From an uncultured Bradyrhizobium sp. (GTDB taxonomy: Bacteria > Pseudomonadota > Alphaproteobacteria > Rhizobiales > Xanthobacteraceae), in assembly GCF_936943645.1 (NCBI RefSeq), contig NZ_CAKZJO010000062.1:1-57690 (forward strand): a DNA stretch of 57,690 bases. Reading direction: 5' to 3'. This document shows positions 33,422 to 42,006 of this stretch, in pieces; the first letter of the stretch is position 1; every line of letters begins with the position of its first letter. A model generated the notes under the pieces. That model was not told where the DNA came from. It worked only from the letters and a program-made list of their open reading frames with translations, and did not search any database. The position numbers and the translations under genes were made by a program.

Positions 33422-34043
33422 CGGGCTGCTTTTCCGGTGCGGCATCTGCGAAGGCCGGCAGCGCCTTTGCCGCCGCTTCCGCCTGGAGCAGGCGTGGATA
33501 GGCCGAGACATCGACGCCGAAGCGGCGCGCGTTGGCGAGCTGCGGCACGAGACAGAGATCCGCCAAGGTCGGCGCGTCGCCGAAGCAGAACGGGCCCTTC
33601 TCGCCCTTGATCAGCGTCTCGCAGGCCGACAGCCCCTCGCGGTTGACCCAGGCCGCCCAGTCCTGGACCTTCTCCTCGGGCAGGCCGAGCTCGCGCAAGC
33701 GCGCCAGCACTTTCAAATTCTGCACCGGATGGGTGTCGCAGGCGATCGCGAGCGCGAAAGCCCGCACCTTGGCGCGGCGCAGCGGATCCTTCGGCAGCAG
33801 CGGCGGATTGGGGTGCGTCTCGTCGAGCCATTCGACGATGGCAACCGATTGGGTCAGCACCGCCCCCGCATCGTCCTCCAGCGCCGGCACGAGGCCCTGC
33901 GGGTTGATGGCGAGATAGCTGGGCGCGCATTGCTCGCCCTTGCGCAAATGATGCGGCAGATGCGCGGCCTTGAGGCCCTTCAGGTTCAGCGCGATCCGCA
34001 CGCGGTAGGCAGCGCTGGAGCGGAAATAGCCGTGCAGCTTCAT
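33411..34043 (-). CDS. maiA: Maleylpyruvate/maleylacetoacetate isomerase (GST zeta family)
   Basis: 210 residues from the ATG at 34043. Zeta-class GST motif SSAAYRVRIALNLKG begins at S9, and the SSxxxRVR signature binds glutathione and the substrate. Isomerises maleylpyruvate to fumarylpyruvate with glutathione. Beside gentisate 1,2-dioxygenase, maleylpyruvate is the expected substrate rather than maleylacetoacetate. It is divergent from the dioxygenase gene and coupled to marR downstream. Confidence 0.92.
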   Translation of the reverse strand: MKLHGYFRSSAAYRVRIALNLKGLKAAHLPHHLRKGEQCAPSYLAINPQGLVPALEDDAGAVLTQSVAIVEWLDETHPNPPLLPKDPLRRAKVRAFALAIACDTHPVQNLKVLARLRELGLPEEKVQDWAAWVNREGLSACETLIKGEKGPFCFGDAPTLADLCLVPQLANARRFGVDVSAYPRLLQAEAAAKALPAFADAAPEKQPDAE

Positions 34044-34128
34044 TGGAACCTCCCCTATGCTTCTGTCATTCCGGGCTCGCGCCAAGTGGGGCGCCCTGGA
34101 ATGACCGTCTTGTACGTTATCCCTCGCA

Positions 34129-34163
34129 TTGACGCTACCTAGATCGTCAGTATACTGTCAATC
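34129..34163 (+). promoter_or_regulatory. Promoter with embedded MarR-type operator, gentisate dioxygenase gene
   Basis: The -35 is TTGACG (34129-34134), spacer 16, and the -10 is TATACT (34151-34156). The 22-base near-palindrome at 34142-34163 is centred on CAGTATACTG and matches itself at 18 of 22 positions, overlapping the -10. It is a near copy of the site at 29914-29935. Repressor binding here would block RNA polymerase and could also affect the divergent maiA-marR transcript. Confidence 0.75.
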
Positions 34164-34187
34164 AACAAAACGAACGGGAGCGCCGCC

Positions 34188-35228
34188 ATGGAAGCCGTGA
34201 CCAAGACGCCGGAACGCGAGGCCTTCTACAAGAAGATCGACGGCGAGAACCTCACCGCGCTGTGGACGGTGATGAGCGATCTGATCACGCCGGAACCGAA
34301 GAGCGCCTGCCGGCCTCACCTCTGGAAATTCGATGTCATCCGCGACTACATGACGGAGGCCGGCAAGCTCATCACCGCCAAGGAAGCCGAGCGGCGCGTG
34401 CTGGTGCTGGAGAACCCCGGCCTGCGCGGCCAGTCCAAGATCACCACCTCGCTCTATGCCGGCGTGCAGATGGTGGTGCCCGGCGACGTCGCGCCCGCGC
34501 ACCGGCACAGCCAGTCGGCCCTGCGCTTCGTGCTCGAAGGCAAGGGCGCGCACACCGCCGTGGACGGCGAGCGCACCGCGATGGAGCCGGGCGATTTCAT
34601 CATCACGCCGTCAATGACCTGGCACGATCATTCCAACGAGACCGATCAGCCGATGTTCTGGCTCGACGGCCTCGATATTCCGCTGGTGCAGTTCTTCGAC
34701 TGCTCTTTCGCTGAAGGCTCGAAAGAGGACCAGCAGAAAATCACGAAGCCCGCGGGCGACAGCTTTGCGCGCTACGGCCACAATCTCTTGCCGGTCGACG
34801 TGAAACGCGCCTCGAAGACATCGCCGATCTTCAGCTATCCCTATGCCTACACCCGCGAGGCGCTGGAGAAGGCCAGGACGAGCCAGGAATGGGATGCCTG
34901 CCACGGCCTCAAGCTGAAGTTCAGCAATCCCGAGACCGGCGATTTCGCGATGCCGACCATCGGCACATTCATCCAGCTGCTGCCCAAGGGCTTCAAGACC
35001 GCGCGCTATCGGTCGACCGATGCCACCGTGTTCTGCCCGATCGAGGGCCGTGGCCGCAGCCGCATCGGCGATGCCGTGTTCGAATGGGGCCCGCGCGATC
35101 TGTTCGTGGTGCCGAGCTGGCAATGGGTGACGCACGAGGCCGACGAGGACGCCGTGCTGTTCAGCTTCTCGGACCGTCCGGTGCAGCAGAAGCTCGATCT
35201 GTTCAGGGAAGATCGCGGCAACGCGTGA
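34188..35228 (+). CDS. Gentisate 1,2-dioxygenase
   Basis: 346 residues, bicupin. Opens the gentisate ring between C1 and C2 to give maleylpyruvate, using Fe(II). The N-terminal cupin has H105 and H107 (PAHRHSQSALRFVLEG) and a second motif with H146/H148 (PSMTWHDHSN). The C-terminal cupin carries the DLFVVPSWQWVTHEA segment. Length matches the family. The ATG is preceded by GGGAG and an intact promoter with the MarR-type operator. Confidence 0.95.
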   Translation: MEAVTKTPEREAFYKKIDGENLTALWTVMSDLITPEPKSACRPHLWKFDVIRDYMTEAGKLITAKEAERRVLVLENPGLRGQSKITTSLYAGVQMVVPGDVAPAHRHSQSALRFVLEGKGAHTAVDGERTAMEPGDFIITPSMTWHDHSNETDQPMFWLDGLDIPLVQFFDCSFAEGSKEDQQKITKPAGDSFARYGHNLLPVDVKRASKTSPIFSYPYAYTREALEKARTSQEWDACHGLKLKFSNPETGDFAMPTIGTFIQLLPKGFKTARYRSTDATVFCPIEGRGRSRIGDAVFEWGPRDLFVVPSWQWVTHEADEDAVLFSFSDRPVQQKLDLFREDRGNA

Positions 35229-35247
35229 GGACGGCTCCGTCTACTCC

Positions 35248-35408
35248 GCTGTCGTCCCGGACAAGCGCGCCCTGAGCGCGCGTAGATCCGGGACCCATAG
35301 CCACAGGAAATAGTTGTGACCCTAAGCAGATAACTCCGACGCCCTTAATCACGCTTGCCTGTGGTTATGGGTCCCGGGTCTGCGCTTGCGCTTGCCCGGG
35401 ACGACGGT
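35248..35408. repeat. Composite inverted-repeat element, family A (full-length)
   Basis: The outer arms CTGTCGTCCCGGACAAGCGC and GCGCTTGCCCGGGACGAC and the inner arms GATCCGGGACCCATAGCCAC and CTGTGGTTATGGGTCCCGGG enclose a core containing TAACTCCGA. The CGCCCTGAGCGCG mini-palindrome is inserted in the left arm. It separates the gentisate dioxygenase gene from the convergent ABC permease gene. Confidence 0.85.
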
Positions 35409-35419
35409 CGAAATTGCCG

Positions 35420-36244
35420 CTACCGCCAGTGCAGCAACCGCGTCTCCAGCCAGCCGATCACCTTGCCGACCACGAGCCCAAACACCGACAGGATCACCAC
35501 ACCCGCGAGCAGTTGATCCGTCTGCATGAGATTGCCGGCCTGCAGCACGAAGGCGCCGATGCCGTATTGCGCGCCGATCATCTCGGCGCTGACGACGAGC
35601 AGCAGCGCCACCGAGGCCGTGATGCGGAAGCCCGCGAGGATCGCGGGCAGCGCGCCGGGCCAGATCACCTTGCGCACGATGGTGGCGAAGGGAACGTTGA
35701 AGCTCTGCGCCATGCGAATGAGATTGCGCGGCACCGCATCGACACCGCTATAGACCGAGATCGCGGTCGAGAAGAACACGCCGAGTGCAATGGTCGCGAT
35801 CTTCGGCTCTTCGCCGATGCCGAGCCAGAGGATCAAGAGCGGCAGCAGCGCGATCTTCGGGATCGGGAACAGCGCCGAGATGAAGGTGATGCCGACGCTG
35901 CGGGCCAGCCGCGACAGGCCGATGGCGAAGCCGACGACGACGCCGGCCCCAGTCCCGAGCAGCCAGCCGACGCCGATGCGCAGCAGCGAGGCCGAGAGAT
36001 GCTGCCAGAGCGCGCCGGAGACCGCGAGCTGATAGATCGCGCGAACGATGGCAGCGGGCGTCGGCAGAAACAGCGCATTGACGAGACCAGCGCTGCCCGC
36101 CGCCTGCCATACCGCGATCACCAGAGCGAGCGCGATCCAGCCGCCGTAACGGCTCGATGCCGGTACGAAGCCGGCGCCGCGGAAGCGGACGCGCCGCGTC
36201 GCCTCGCTCTTCGCCGCCGCCTCCGTTGCCGCACGATCAAGCAT
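35420..36244 (-). CDS. ABC transporter permease, sulfonate/nitrate/taurine type
   Basis: 274 residues from the ATG at 36244, which overlaps the ATPase stop by eight bases. Six helices. The coupling loop reads NLIRMAQSFNVPFATIVRKV, then IWPGALPAILAG, the EAA motif of SsuC/TauC-type permeases. Third gene of a leftward importer operon (binding protein, ATPase, permease). Substrate unknown. Confidence 0.92.
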   Translation of the reverse strand: MLDRAATEAAAKSEATRRVRFRGAGFVPASSRYGGWIALALVIAVWQAAGSAGLVNALFLPTPAAIVRAIYQLAVSGALWQHLSASLLRIGVGWLLGTGAGVVVGFAIGLSRLARSVGITFISALFPIPKIALLPLLILWLGIGEEPKIATIALGVFFSTAISVYSGVDAVPRNLIRMAQSFNVPFATIVRKVIWPGALPAILAGFRITASVALLLVVSAEMIGAQYGIGAFVLQAGNLMQTDQLLAGVVILSVFGLVVGKVIGWLETRLLHWR

Positions 36245-37010
36245 GCTGGACCTCGCGCTCGGCATCGATGGCTTCATTGCGGATCAGGGACCAGATCTGG
36301 TTCTGCAGCGCGAGCAGCTTTTCGCGCGCCGCAGCCTCGCCGCGTGCCGCGCGCGTCATCGGCACGGTCACGACCTCGCGGATGCGCCCCGGCCGCCGCG
36401 ACAGCACGACGATGCGGTCGGCGAGCCGCGCGGCCTCTTCGAGATTGTGCGTGACATAGACCGCGCCCATGCCGCCATCGGCGAGCAGCCGAACGAAATC
36501 TTCCATGAGCAATTCGCGCGTCTGCGAATCCAGCGCCGAGAGCGGCTCGTCCATCAGGAGAATGGCGGGCTTCACGGCAAGCGCGCGCGAAATGCCGACG
36601 CGCTGGCGCATGCCGCCGGAGAGCTGCTTGGGGTAGGTCGCGCGAAAATCGGTCAGGCCGGTGCGGCTCAGGGCATCCTCAGCCAGCGCGCGGCGCTGAG
36701 CGGCCGAGAGCGGGGTGTGCAGCAGCGGGAATTCGACATTCTCCTCCACCGTCGCCCAGGGCAGCAGGGCAAAATCCTGGAACACGAAGGTGAGCGGATT
36801 GAGACTGTCCGCCGGCGGCGCGCCGCGCAGCTCGGGCGCGCCGGAGGTCGGCTGCAGCAGCCCGCCGAGGATGGAGAGCAGCGTGCTCTTGCCGCAGCCG
36901 GAAGGACCGACAATCGCCACCACCTCGCCGGCACCGACGGTGAAGGAGACGTCGTCGAGCACGGCGAGATCGCCGAAGCGATGGGAGATGTGGTTGGCGA
37001 TCAGGTCCAT
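36237..37010 (-). CDS. ABC transporter ATPase, SsuB/TauB type
   Basis: 257 residues. Walker A GPSGCGKST is at 35-43, the Q-loop is in FVFQDFALLPW, the signature LSGGMRQR and Walker B AILLMDEPLSALD follow, and the switch His is in VYVTHNLEEA. It energises the neighbouring permease. A family B repeat of about 230 bases separates it from the binding-protein gene, which may reduce its expression relative to the binding protein. Confidence 0.94.
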   Translation of the reverse strand: MDLIANHISHRFGDLAVLDDVSFTVGAGEVVAIVGPSGCGKSTLLSILGGLLQPTSGAPELRGAPPADSLNPLTFVFQDFALLPWATVEENVEFPLLHTPLSAAQRRALAEDALSRTGLTDFRATYPKQLSGGMRQRVGISRALAVKPAILLMDEPLSALDSQTRELLMEDFVRLLADGGMGAVYVTHNLEEAARLADRIVVLSRRPGRIREVVTVPMTRAARGEAAAREKLLALQNQIWSLIRNEAIDAEREVQHA

Positions 37011-37029
37011 GGAGCGAGCCCACTCTCTT

Positions 37030-37258
37030 CACCCTCCCCTGGAGGGGGAGGGTCGGTTCGCATGTAGCGAAGCGAAATGCGAACCGGGGTGGGGTGACGG
37101 TCCATCCGCAACAGCACTGATGATGTCCGCTCTCGAAGTTTCCGCGAGTGGTTGCAAACGATGGAGGGACTGCCGCCGTGGCTCACCCCACCCCGCTCGC
37201 TCCGGACGATGCTGCGCATCGTCGGTGCGATCGACCCTCCCCCTCCAGGGGAGGGTGG
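37030..37258. repeat. Composite inverted-repeat element, family B, inside an ABC operon
   Basis: The outer arms are CACCCTCCCCTGGAGGGGGA and CCCTCCCCCTCCAGGGGAGG. The middle holds GTAGCGAAGCGAAATGCG, GGGGTGGGGTGACGG and CTCACCCCACCCCGCTCGC. It is the second copy of the plan at 24754-24940. It sits between co-oriented transporter genes rather than at an operon end. Confidence 0.85.
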
Positions 37259-37293
37259 CAGATCGCCCATCGCCAGAGTCTGCATCGTCAACA

Positions 37294-38298
37294 TCAATCC
37301 GCCTTCACGTAATCCTTGGCGATGATCGCTTCCGCGTCAAAGCCCTTGTCGGCAAAGCCCTGCTCCTGCAGCCATTTGATCTGGTTGTCGACGTTCTTCA
37401 CGTCGAGCTTGCCGTCGGGATCGATATAGGCGCAGTTGCCGACCACCTGCTCGACCGGAAGGTTGGTGTATTTAGCGATGATCTCCAGGAGCGGCCTGGT
37501 CTTGTCGTTGATTGGGGCCTTGCCGTCTTTCATCGCGGCGAGAATGACGTCGTGATATTCGCGATCGGCCTTGGCAAGCGCGCCGAGCAGCTTGGTTACC
37601 AGGGCCTTGTTGGTCAGTGTCTTCGGCGAAGCGAACACTGCGCCCAACTGCCACGGCGTCTCGTCGCCGACCCAGCCCAGGAACTTCGCGCCGCCCTCAT
37701 CCATCAGCTTTCGCGCGGTGGAGATGGGAAGCAGCGCCGCATCGACGGTCTCGCCCTTCAGCGCGGCGGCCGCGTTCGACAGCGATTGCAGCGGCACGAT
37801 CTTCACGTCCGCGAGCTTGAAGCCGTATTTGTCGGCGAGCAGGCCGAGCGAATAGTGAAAGCTCGATCCGACCTGCGTCATCGCCACGCGCTTGCCGGCA
37901 AGATCCTTCGGCGTTTTCAATCCGGCCGCATAGGCGTTGTTGCTGGCGAAATAGCCGATCAGGGGATAGCCGGCCTTCTCGCGGCTCATGCCGCCGATCA
38001 CCTTCAACGTGCCCTTGCCGGCGAGATTATAGAGACCGGCAGTGAAGGCGGTGATGCCGAAATCGACGTCGCCCGAGGTGGTGGCGACCGCGATCGGCTG
38101 CGCGGCGTCGAAGAACTTCAGCTCGACATCGAGGCCGGCCTCGCGGAAATAGCCCTTGTCCTGCGCGATGAAGACCGGCGCGGAGGAGGATAGCCGCAGC
38201 ACGCCGATCCTGGCCTTCAGCGCGTCCTCGGCCCGCGCCGTGCCCATCGCCGTGATCGCCACCAGGCCCGCAAGCGCGAGCCGCATTATCCCGATCAT
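37294..38298 (-). CDS. ABC substrate-binding protein, SsuA/NMT1-like
   Basis: 334 residues. A signal peptide spans about 1-23 (ALAGLVAITAMGTARAED). The mature domain has the family segments VFIAQDKGYFREAGLDVELK and FDAAQPIAVATTSGDVDFG, typical of nitrate, sulfonate, taurine and thiamine-precursor binding proteins. First gene of the importer operon. It lies 34 bases downstream of the FAD oxidoreductase stop, so all four genes may be co-transcribed. Confidence 0.92.
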   Translation of the reverse strand: MIGIMRLALAGLVAITAMGTARAEDALKARIGVLRLSSSAPVFIAQDKGYFREAGLDVELKFFDAAQPIAVATTSGDVDFGITAFTAGLYNLAGKGTLKVIGGMSREKAGYPLIGYFASNNAYAAGLKTPKDLAGKRVAMTQVGSSFHYSLGLLADKYGFKLADVKIVPLQSLSNAAAALKGETVDAALLPISTARKLMDEGGAKFLGWVGDETPWQLGAVFASPKTLTNKALVTKLLGALAKADREYHDVILAAMKDGKAPINDKTRPLLEIIAKYTNLPVEQVVGNCAYIDPDGKLDVKNVDNQIKWLQEQGFADKGFDAEAIIAKDYVKAD

Positions 38299-38332
38299 CC
38301 CGTTTCCTCCGCCGTCGTTGTCTTGCAGTGCG

Positions 38333-39691
38333 TTACAGGCCTTCGGGCACCATCTGGTCCCGGCCGATGAAGGCGCCCTGTTGTTTCAACGTTTCCTGCA
38401 ATTTTTCAACCGGGATTTCGCGTGGAATGCGGTTACCCGATAACGCCAGAGCCGCGGCGGAACCGGCGGCCTCGCCCATCACGAAACAGGCACCGGAAAC
38501 CCGTGCCGCCGACTGGCCCTCATGGGTCATCGAGGCACAGCGGCCGGCGACCAGGAGATTGTCGACGCCTTCGGGCACCAGCATCCGGTAAGGCAGCTCG
38601 TTGTAGCCGCGGGATTCCGGGATCGGCGGGAAGGTGAAGACGACGTCGCCGGGAACATGGGCCTCGATCGGCCAGCCATTGACGCCGATGGAGTCCTCGA
38701 AAGAGGCGCAGCCGAGCACGTCCTCGCCGCTCAGCTGATAGCTGCCCGTGATGCGGCGGGTCTCGCGGATGCCGAGCTGCGGAGGCAGATCGACGATGTA
38801 GGACTTCTCGAACCCGGGCACAGTGCTGCGCAAGAACTCGTACGCCGCGAGCGCCTGCTTGCGGCCCTCGATCTCGCCGCGGGTGAGATCGTCAGGCTCG
38901 ACGCCGTTGATGGCATGGCCGTCCTCGCGCGCGACTTGCGTAAAGTTCACCCGCCATTCGATGCCGGACTTCTGCGGCCGCACGATCGCGCTCTTGCGCG
39001 GGAAGCTGTGCGTGCCGGCGGCCGCGGCTTTCTCCATCAGTTGCGGAATGGTCCGCCAGGCATCGCCGGCCTTGTCGGGATCGATGCCGTTGAGGCGGAG
39101 CATCATGGAAGGATAGAGCGGATGGCCGTGTTCGTCGCCGATCTCGAACGGCGCGCCGGCCCAGACGGCGAGATCGCCGTCGCCGGAGCAGTCGATGAAG
39201 ATCTCCGACCGCACCGCCTGCCGGCCCGCCTTGGTCTCGACCAGCAGCGCGTCGATGCGACTGTCGTCGCCCATCACCACGCCGGCGCCGAGGGCGTGGA
39301 AGAGGATGTGCACGTTGTGGCTGGCGAGCAGCTGATCGGCCGCGATCTTGTAGGCCGCGGTGTCATAAGCCTGGGCGAACACCTTGCCGAGGATCAGATG
39401 CGGCGTGTTGAGGCCGTTCAGATGATCGATCCGCGCCAGCAGCTCGGACGCCATGCCCTGCACCAGCCGCCGGTGCTCGCCATGGACGTTGCCATGCAGA
39501 CCGCAGAAATTGGTGACGCCGGCGGCGGTGCCCATGCCGCCAAGGAAGCCGTAGCGCTCGATCAGCAGCGTCTTCCGCCCCGCTCGCGCACTCGAGGCCG
39601 CAGCCACGATGCCGGCGGGGCCGCCGCCGAGCACGACGACTTCATACTCGCCATAGAGCGGCACTTGTCGTGCCGGTTCGTCGATCGTCAT
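38333..39691 (-). CDS. FAD-dependent oxidoreductase (pfam FAD_oxidored type)
   Basis: 452 residues from the ATG at 39691 (MTIDEPARQ); a start three codons earlier is equally possible. FAD motif VVVLGGGPAGIVAAASSARA is near residue 20, the family segment RYGFLGGMGTAAG follows, and FIDCSGDGDLAVWAGAPFE is the second FAD contact. Related enzymes act on small organic substrates, but no reaction can be named. Adjacent to the SsuABC-type importer and divergent from a LysR regulator, it probably oxidises or reduces the imported compound. Confidence 0.85.
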   Translation of the reverse strand: MTIDEPARQVPLYGEYEVVVLGGGPAGIVAAASSARAGRKTLLIERYGFLGGMGTAAGVTNFCGLHGNVHGEHRRLVQGMASELLARIDHLNGLNTPHLILGKVFAQAYDTAAYKIAADQLLASHNVHILFHALGAGVVMGDDSRIDALLVETKAGRQAVRSEIFIDCSGDGDLAVWAGAPFEIGDEHGHPLYPSMMLRLNGIDPDKAGDAWRTIPQLMEKAAAAGTHSFPRKSAIVRPQKSGIEWRVNFTQVAREDGHAINGVEPDDLTRGEIEGRKQALAAYEFLRSTVPGFEKSYIVDLPPQLGIRETRRITGSYQLSGEDVLGCASFEDSIGVNGWPIEAHVPGDVVFTFPPIPESRGYNELPYRMLVPEGVDNLLVAGRCASMTHEGQSAARVSGACFVMGEAAGSAAALALSGNRIPREIPVEKLQETLKQQGAFIGRDQMVPEGL

Positions 39692-39810
39692 GGCCCGCAT
39701 GGCGCGTTCCTTCCCAAATTTCTTGCTTGGGCTCGACTATGAATTAACGCGAGAGGGGGTACAATCCACCAAAATACACGATCAGCTTTCGCGAATCGAG
39801 AAAGGCGAAA

Positions 39811-40695
39811 ATGGACATCCTCGTGAACCTGCAGGCCTTTCTCGCCACGGCGGATGCCGCCGGCTTCTCTGCCGCTGCGCGAAAACTCAACGTCTCGACC
39901 TCGGTGGTCGCAAAACGCGTCACGCAGCTGGAGGCGCGGATCGGCACGCCGCTGTTTCACCGCTCGACCCGGCAATTGCGTCTCACCGAAGCCGGCCAAC
40001 GCTACGTGCATCGCGCGCGCGGCGTCGTGACCGACGCCACCGACCTGCTCTCGCGGATGGGCGAGAAGGGCCACGACCTCGTCGATCACCTGCGCATCAA
40101 GGCGCCGACCTCGCTCACCGTGGCGCGGCTTGCGGATGCCTTCAGCGCGTTCCAGACCCAGAACCCGAAGCTCAAGCTCGACATCGTGCTGATCGACCGT
40201 CCCGTCGATCCCGTCACCGAAGGGTTCGACATCGCCATCGGCGCCTTCCCGCATTCCTTCGGCGGCGTGGTCGACGAGCCCTTGTGCGCGCTGAAGCGGC
40301 TGCTCTGCGCCTCGCCGGCCTATTTGAAGAAGCACGGCACGCCAAAACATCCGCGCGACCTCGTCGAGCATCGCTGCCTCAGCTTCCTGCCGACCGGACC
40401 GGAATGGGTGTTCGACGGACCGCGCGGGCGCATCAGCATCCAGGTCAGCCCGCTGCTCTCCTCCAACGAGGGACATGTGCTGGCGCGCAGCGCCATCGCC
40501 GGCAACGGCATCGCGCTGCTCTCGCATTATCTCGTGGCAGACGCATTGAAGGAAGGCACGCTGAAGCCGGTGCTGCGCGACTTTCCGATTCCGGAATTGT
40601 GGGTGAAGGCCGCGATTCCCGAGCGGCGGCGCAATGCGGCGGCGGTGCAGGCGCTGTTGACACTGCTGAAAACGTCACTGGCGCCGTCGCTGTGA
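39811..40695 (+). CDS. LysR-family transcriptional regulator
   Basis: 294 residues. N-terminal HTH with FLATADAAGFSAAARKLNVS and the recognition helix VSTSVVAKRVTQLEARIG, then RSTRQLRLTEAG. The effector domain resembles the CrgA/AaeR-like group (VDPVTEGFDIAIG). Divergent from the FAD oxidoreductase gene with a 119-base gap, the normal position of a LysR activator relative to its target. Confidence 0.93.
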   Translation: MDILVNLQAFLATADAAGFSAAARKLNVSTSVVAKRVTQLEARIGTPLFHRSTRQLRLTEAGQRYVHRARGVVTDATDLLSRMGEKGHDLVDHLRIKAPTSLTVARLADAFSAFQTQNPKLKLDIVLIDRPVDPVTEGFDIAIGAFPHSFGGVVDEPLCALKRLLCASPAYLKKHGTPKHPRDLVEHRCLSFLPTGPEWVFDGPRGRISIQVSPLLSSNEGHVLARSAIAGNGIALLSHYLVADALKEGTLKPVLRDFPIPELWVKAAIPERRRNAAAVQALLTLLKTSLAPSL

Positions 40696-40776
40696 GCCAT
40701 GTCGCGCATCCGGGCTACGCACCCTTGTTGGAAGTTGCAGTTGCGCTTGAACAGCGGACCTGACAGAAGGGCCGCC

Positions 40777-41049
40777 ATGAATTCGACCGTCGCGAAACTC
40801 GCCCTGCCTGCCCTGATCGCTCTCGCAATCTCGGCCACTCCCGCCGCAGCCGTCGAGCAGAACTGCCGCTTCATCCAGGCCAAGCCCGATCGCGAGGCCT
40901 GCTACAAGCGGCAGGAGGAAGAACTCGCGGCCAAGCGCAAGCCTGCCGTGCCGACCAGCGAGAGCAATACGCTCGAGACGCTCCGCCAGATGCGGCAGGA
41001 CGACGACGCCGTCTACCGCAGCATCAACAACATCTGCCGCGGCTGCTGA
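40777..41049 (+). CDS. Hypothetical small secreted protein
   Basis: 90 residues from the ATG at 40777. A signal peptide spans about 1-25 (LALPALIALAISATPAAA). The mature part is charged and helical (KPDREACYKRQEEELAAKRK) with four Cys, including a terminal CRGC. It lies 81 bases after the LysR gene. No family recognised. Confidence 0.72.
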   Translation: MNSTVAKLALPALIALAISATPAAAVEQNCRFIQAKPDREACYKRQEEELAAKRKPAVPTSESNTLETLRQMRQDDDAVYRSINNICRGC

Positions 41050-41052
41050 GCC

Positions 41053-41853
41053 TTAATTTTTCGCACCCCACCTCGCGGCCCGCTTCTCCGCAAACGACGC
41101 CAATCCCTCCGCCGCTTCCGCGCTCTGGCGCTTGAGCGAGTGCAACTGAACGAGGCGGGTGTACGCCGCATCGTCCACGGCCATGCCGCCGAACGAGCTT
41201 TCCAGCGCGAGCTTCTTGGTTTCGGCCATCGCCCCCGGCCCGTTGGCGAGCAGTTGCTCGACCACCTTGGCGCCGGCGGCTTCGAGCTCAGCCAGCGGCA
41301 CCACGTCGTGGACGAGGCCGATGCGGCGGGCGTCCTCGGCGCCAAAGCGTTCGCCGGTGAGGGCATAGCGGCGGACCTGCCTGATACCGATGGCGTCGCA
41401 GAGCTGCGGGATGATGATGGCCGCCGTCAGGCCCCAGCGCACCTCGGTGATGGAGAACAGCGCGTTGTCCGCGGCGATCACGACATCGCAGGCCGCGATG
41501 ACGCCGGTGCCGCCGCCGAAGCAACCGCCCTGCACCAACGCCACGGTCGGGATCGGCAGCGTGTTGAGCCGCTGCACCGCCTCGAAGGTCGCGCGCGAGG
41601 CAGCTTCGTTGGCCTCCGCCGATTGCGGCCGGACGCTGTTGATCCATTTGAGGTCGGCGCCGGCCTGGAAGTGCTTGCCGTTGCCCCTGAGCACGACGAC
41701 ACGCAGGTTCGGCTTCTTGCCCAGATCGTCCATGGCCGCGAGCACGCCTGATATCAACGCGCCATCATAGGCATTGTTGACCTCCGGCCGGTTCAACGTG
41801 ACGGTCGCAACCCCGCGCTCATCGAGGGTCCACAGGACAGGGCTGGCAGTCAT
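41053..41853 (-). CDS. Enoyl-CoA hydratase/isomerase family protein
   Basis: 266 residues from the ATG at 41853, preceded by GGAGGATC. Crotonase fold with oxyanion-hole segments RGNGKHFQAGADLKWI and QGGCFGGGTGVIAACD; the acidic residue in SITEVRWGL sits where hydratases have a catalytic Glu. The sequence resembles methylglutaconyl-CoA hydratases of leucine or isoprenoid breakdown, but that is a guess. The small secreted protein gene converges on it three bases from its stop. Confidence 0.88.
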   Translation of the reverse strand: MTASPVLWTLDERGVATVTLNRPEVNNAYDGALISGVLAAMDDLGKKPNLRVVVLRGNGKHFQAGADLKWINSVRPQSAEANEAASRATFEAVQRLNTLPIPTVALVQGGCFGGGTGVIAACDVVIAADNALFSITEVRWGLTAAIIIPQLCDAIGIRQVRRYALTGERFGAEDARRIGLVHDVVPLAELEAAGAKVVEQLLANGPGAMAETKKLALESSFGGMAVDDAAYTRLVQLHSLKRQSAEAAEGLASFAEKRAARWGAKN

Positions 41854-42006
41854 CGGCGATCCTCCGGTCAATTGCTTGGCACGCACTATGGCCGAGGCGA
41901 TGCATCCTGATCCATATCTTTCCAGCGTGGGGCGGCCGCGCCCATCGCATGGCGGCTTGTGTCATGCTGCCGCCCCGATGGCACCCAGGGACAGGACGGA
42001 ATCATC

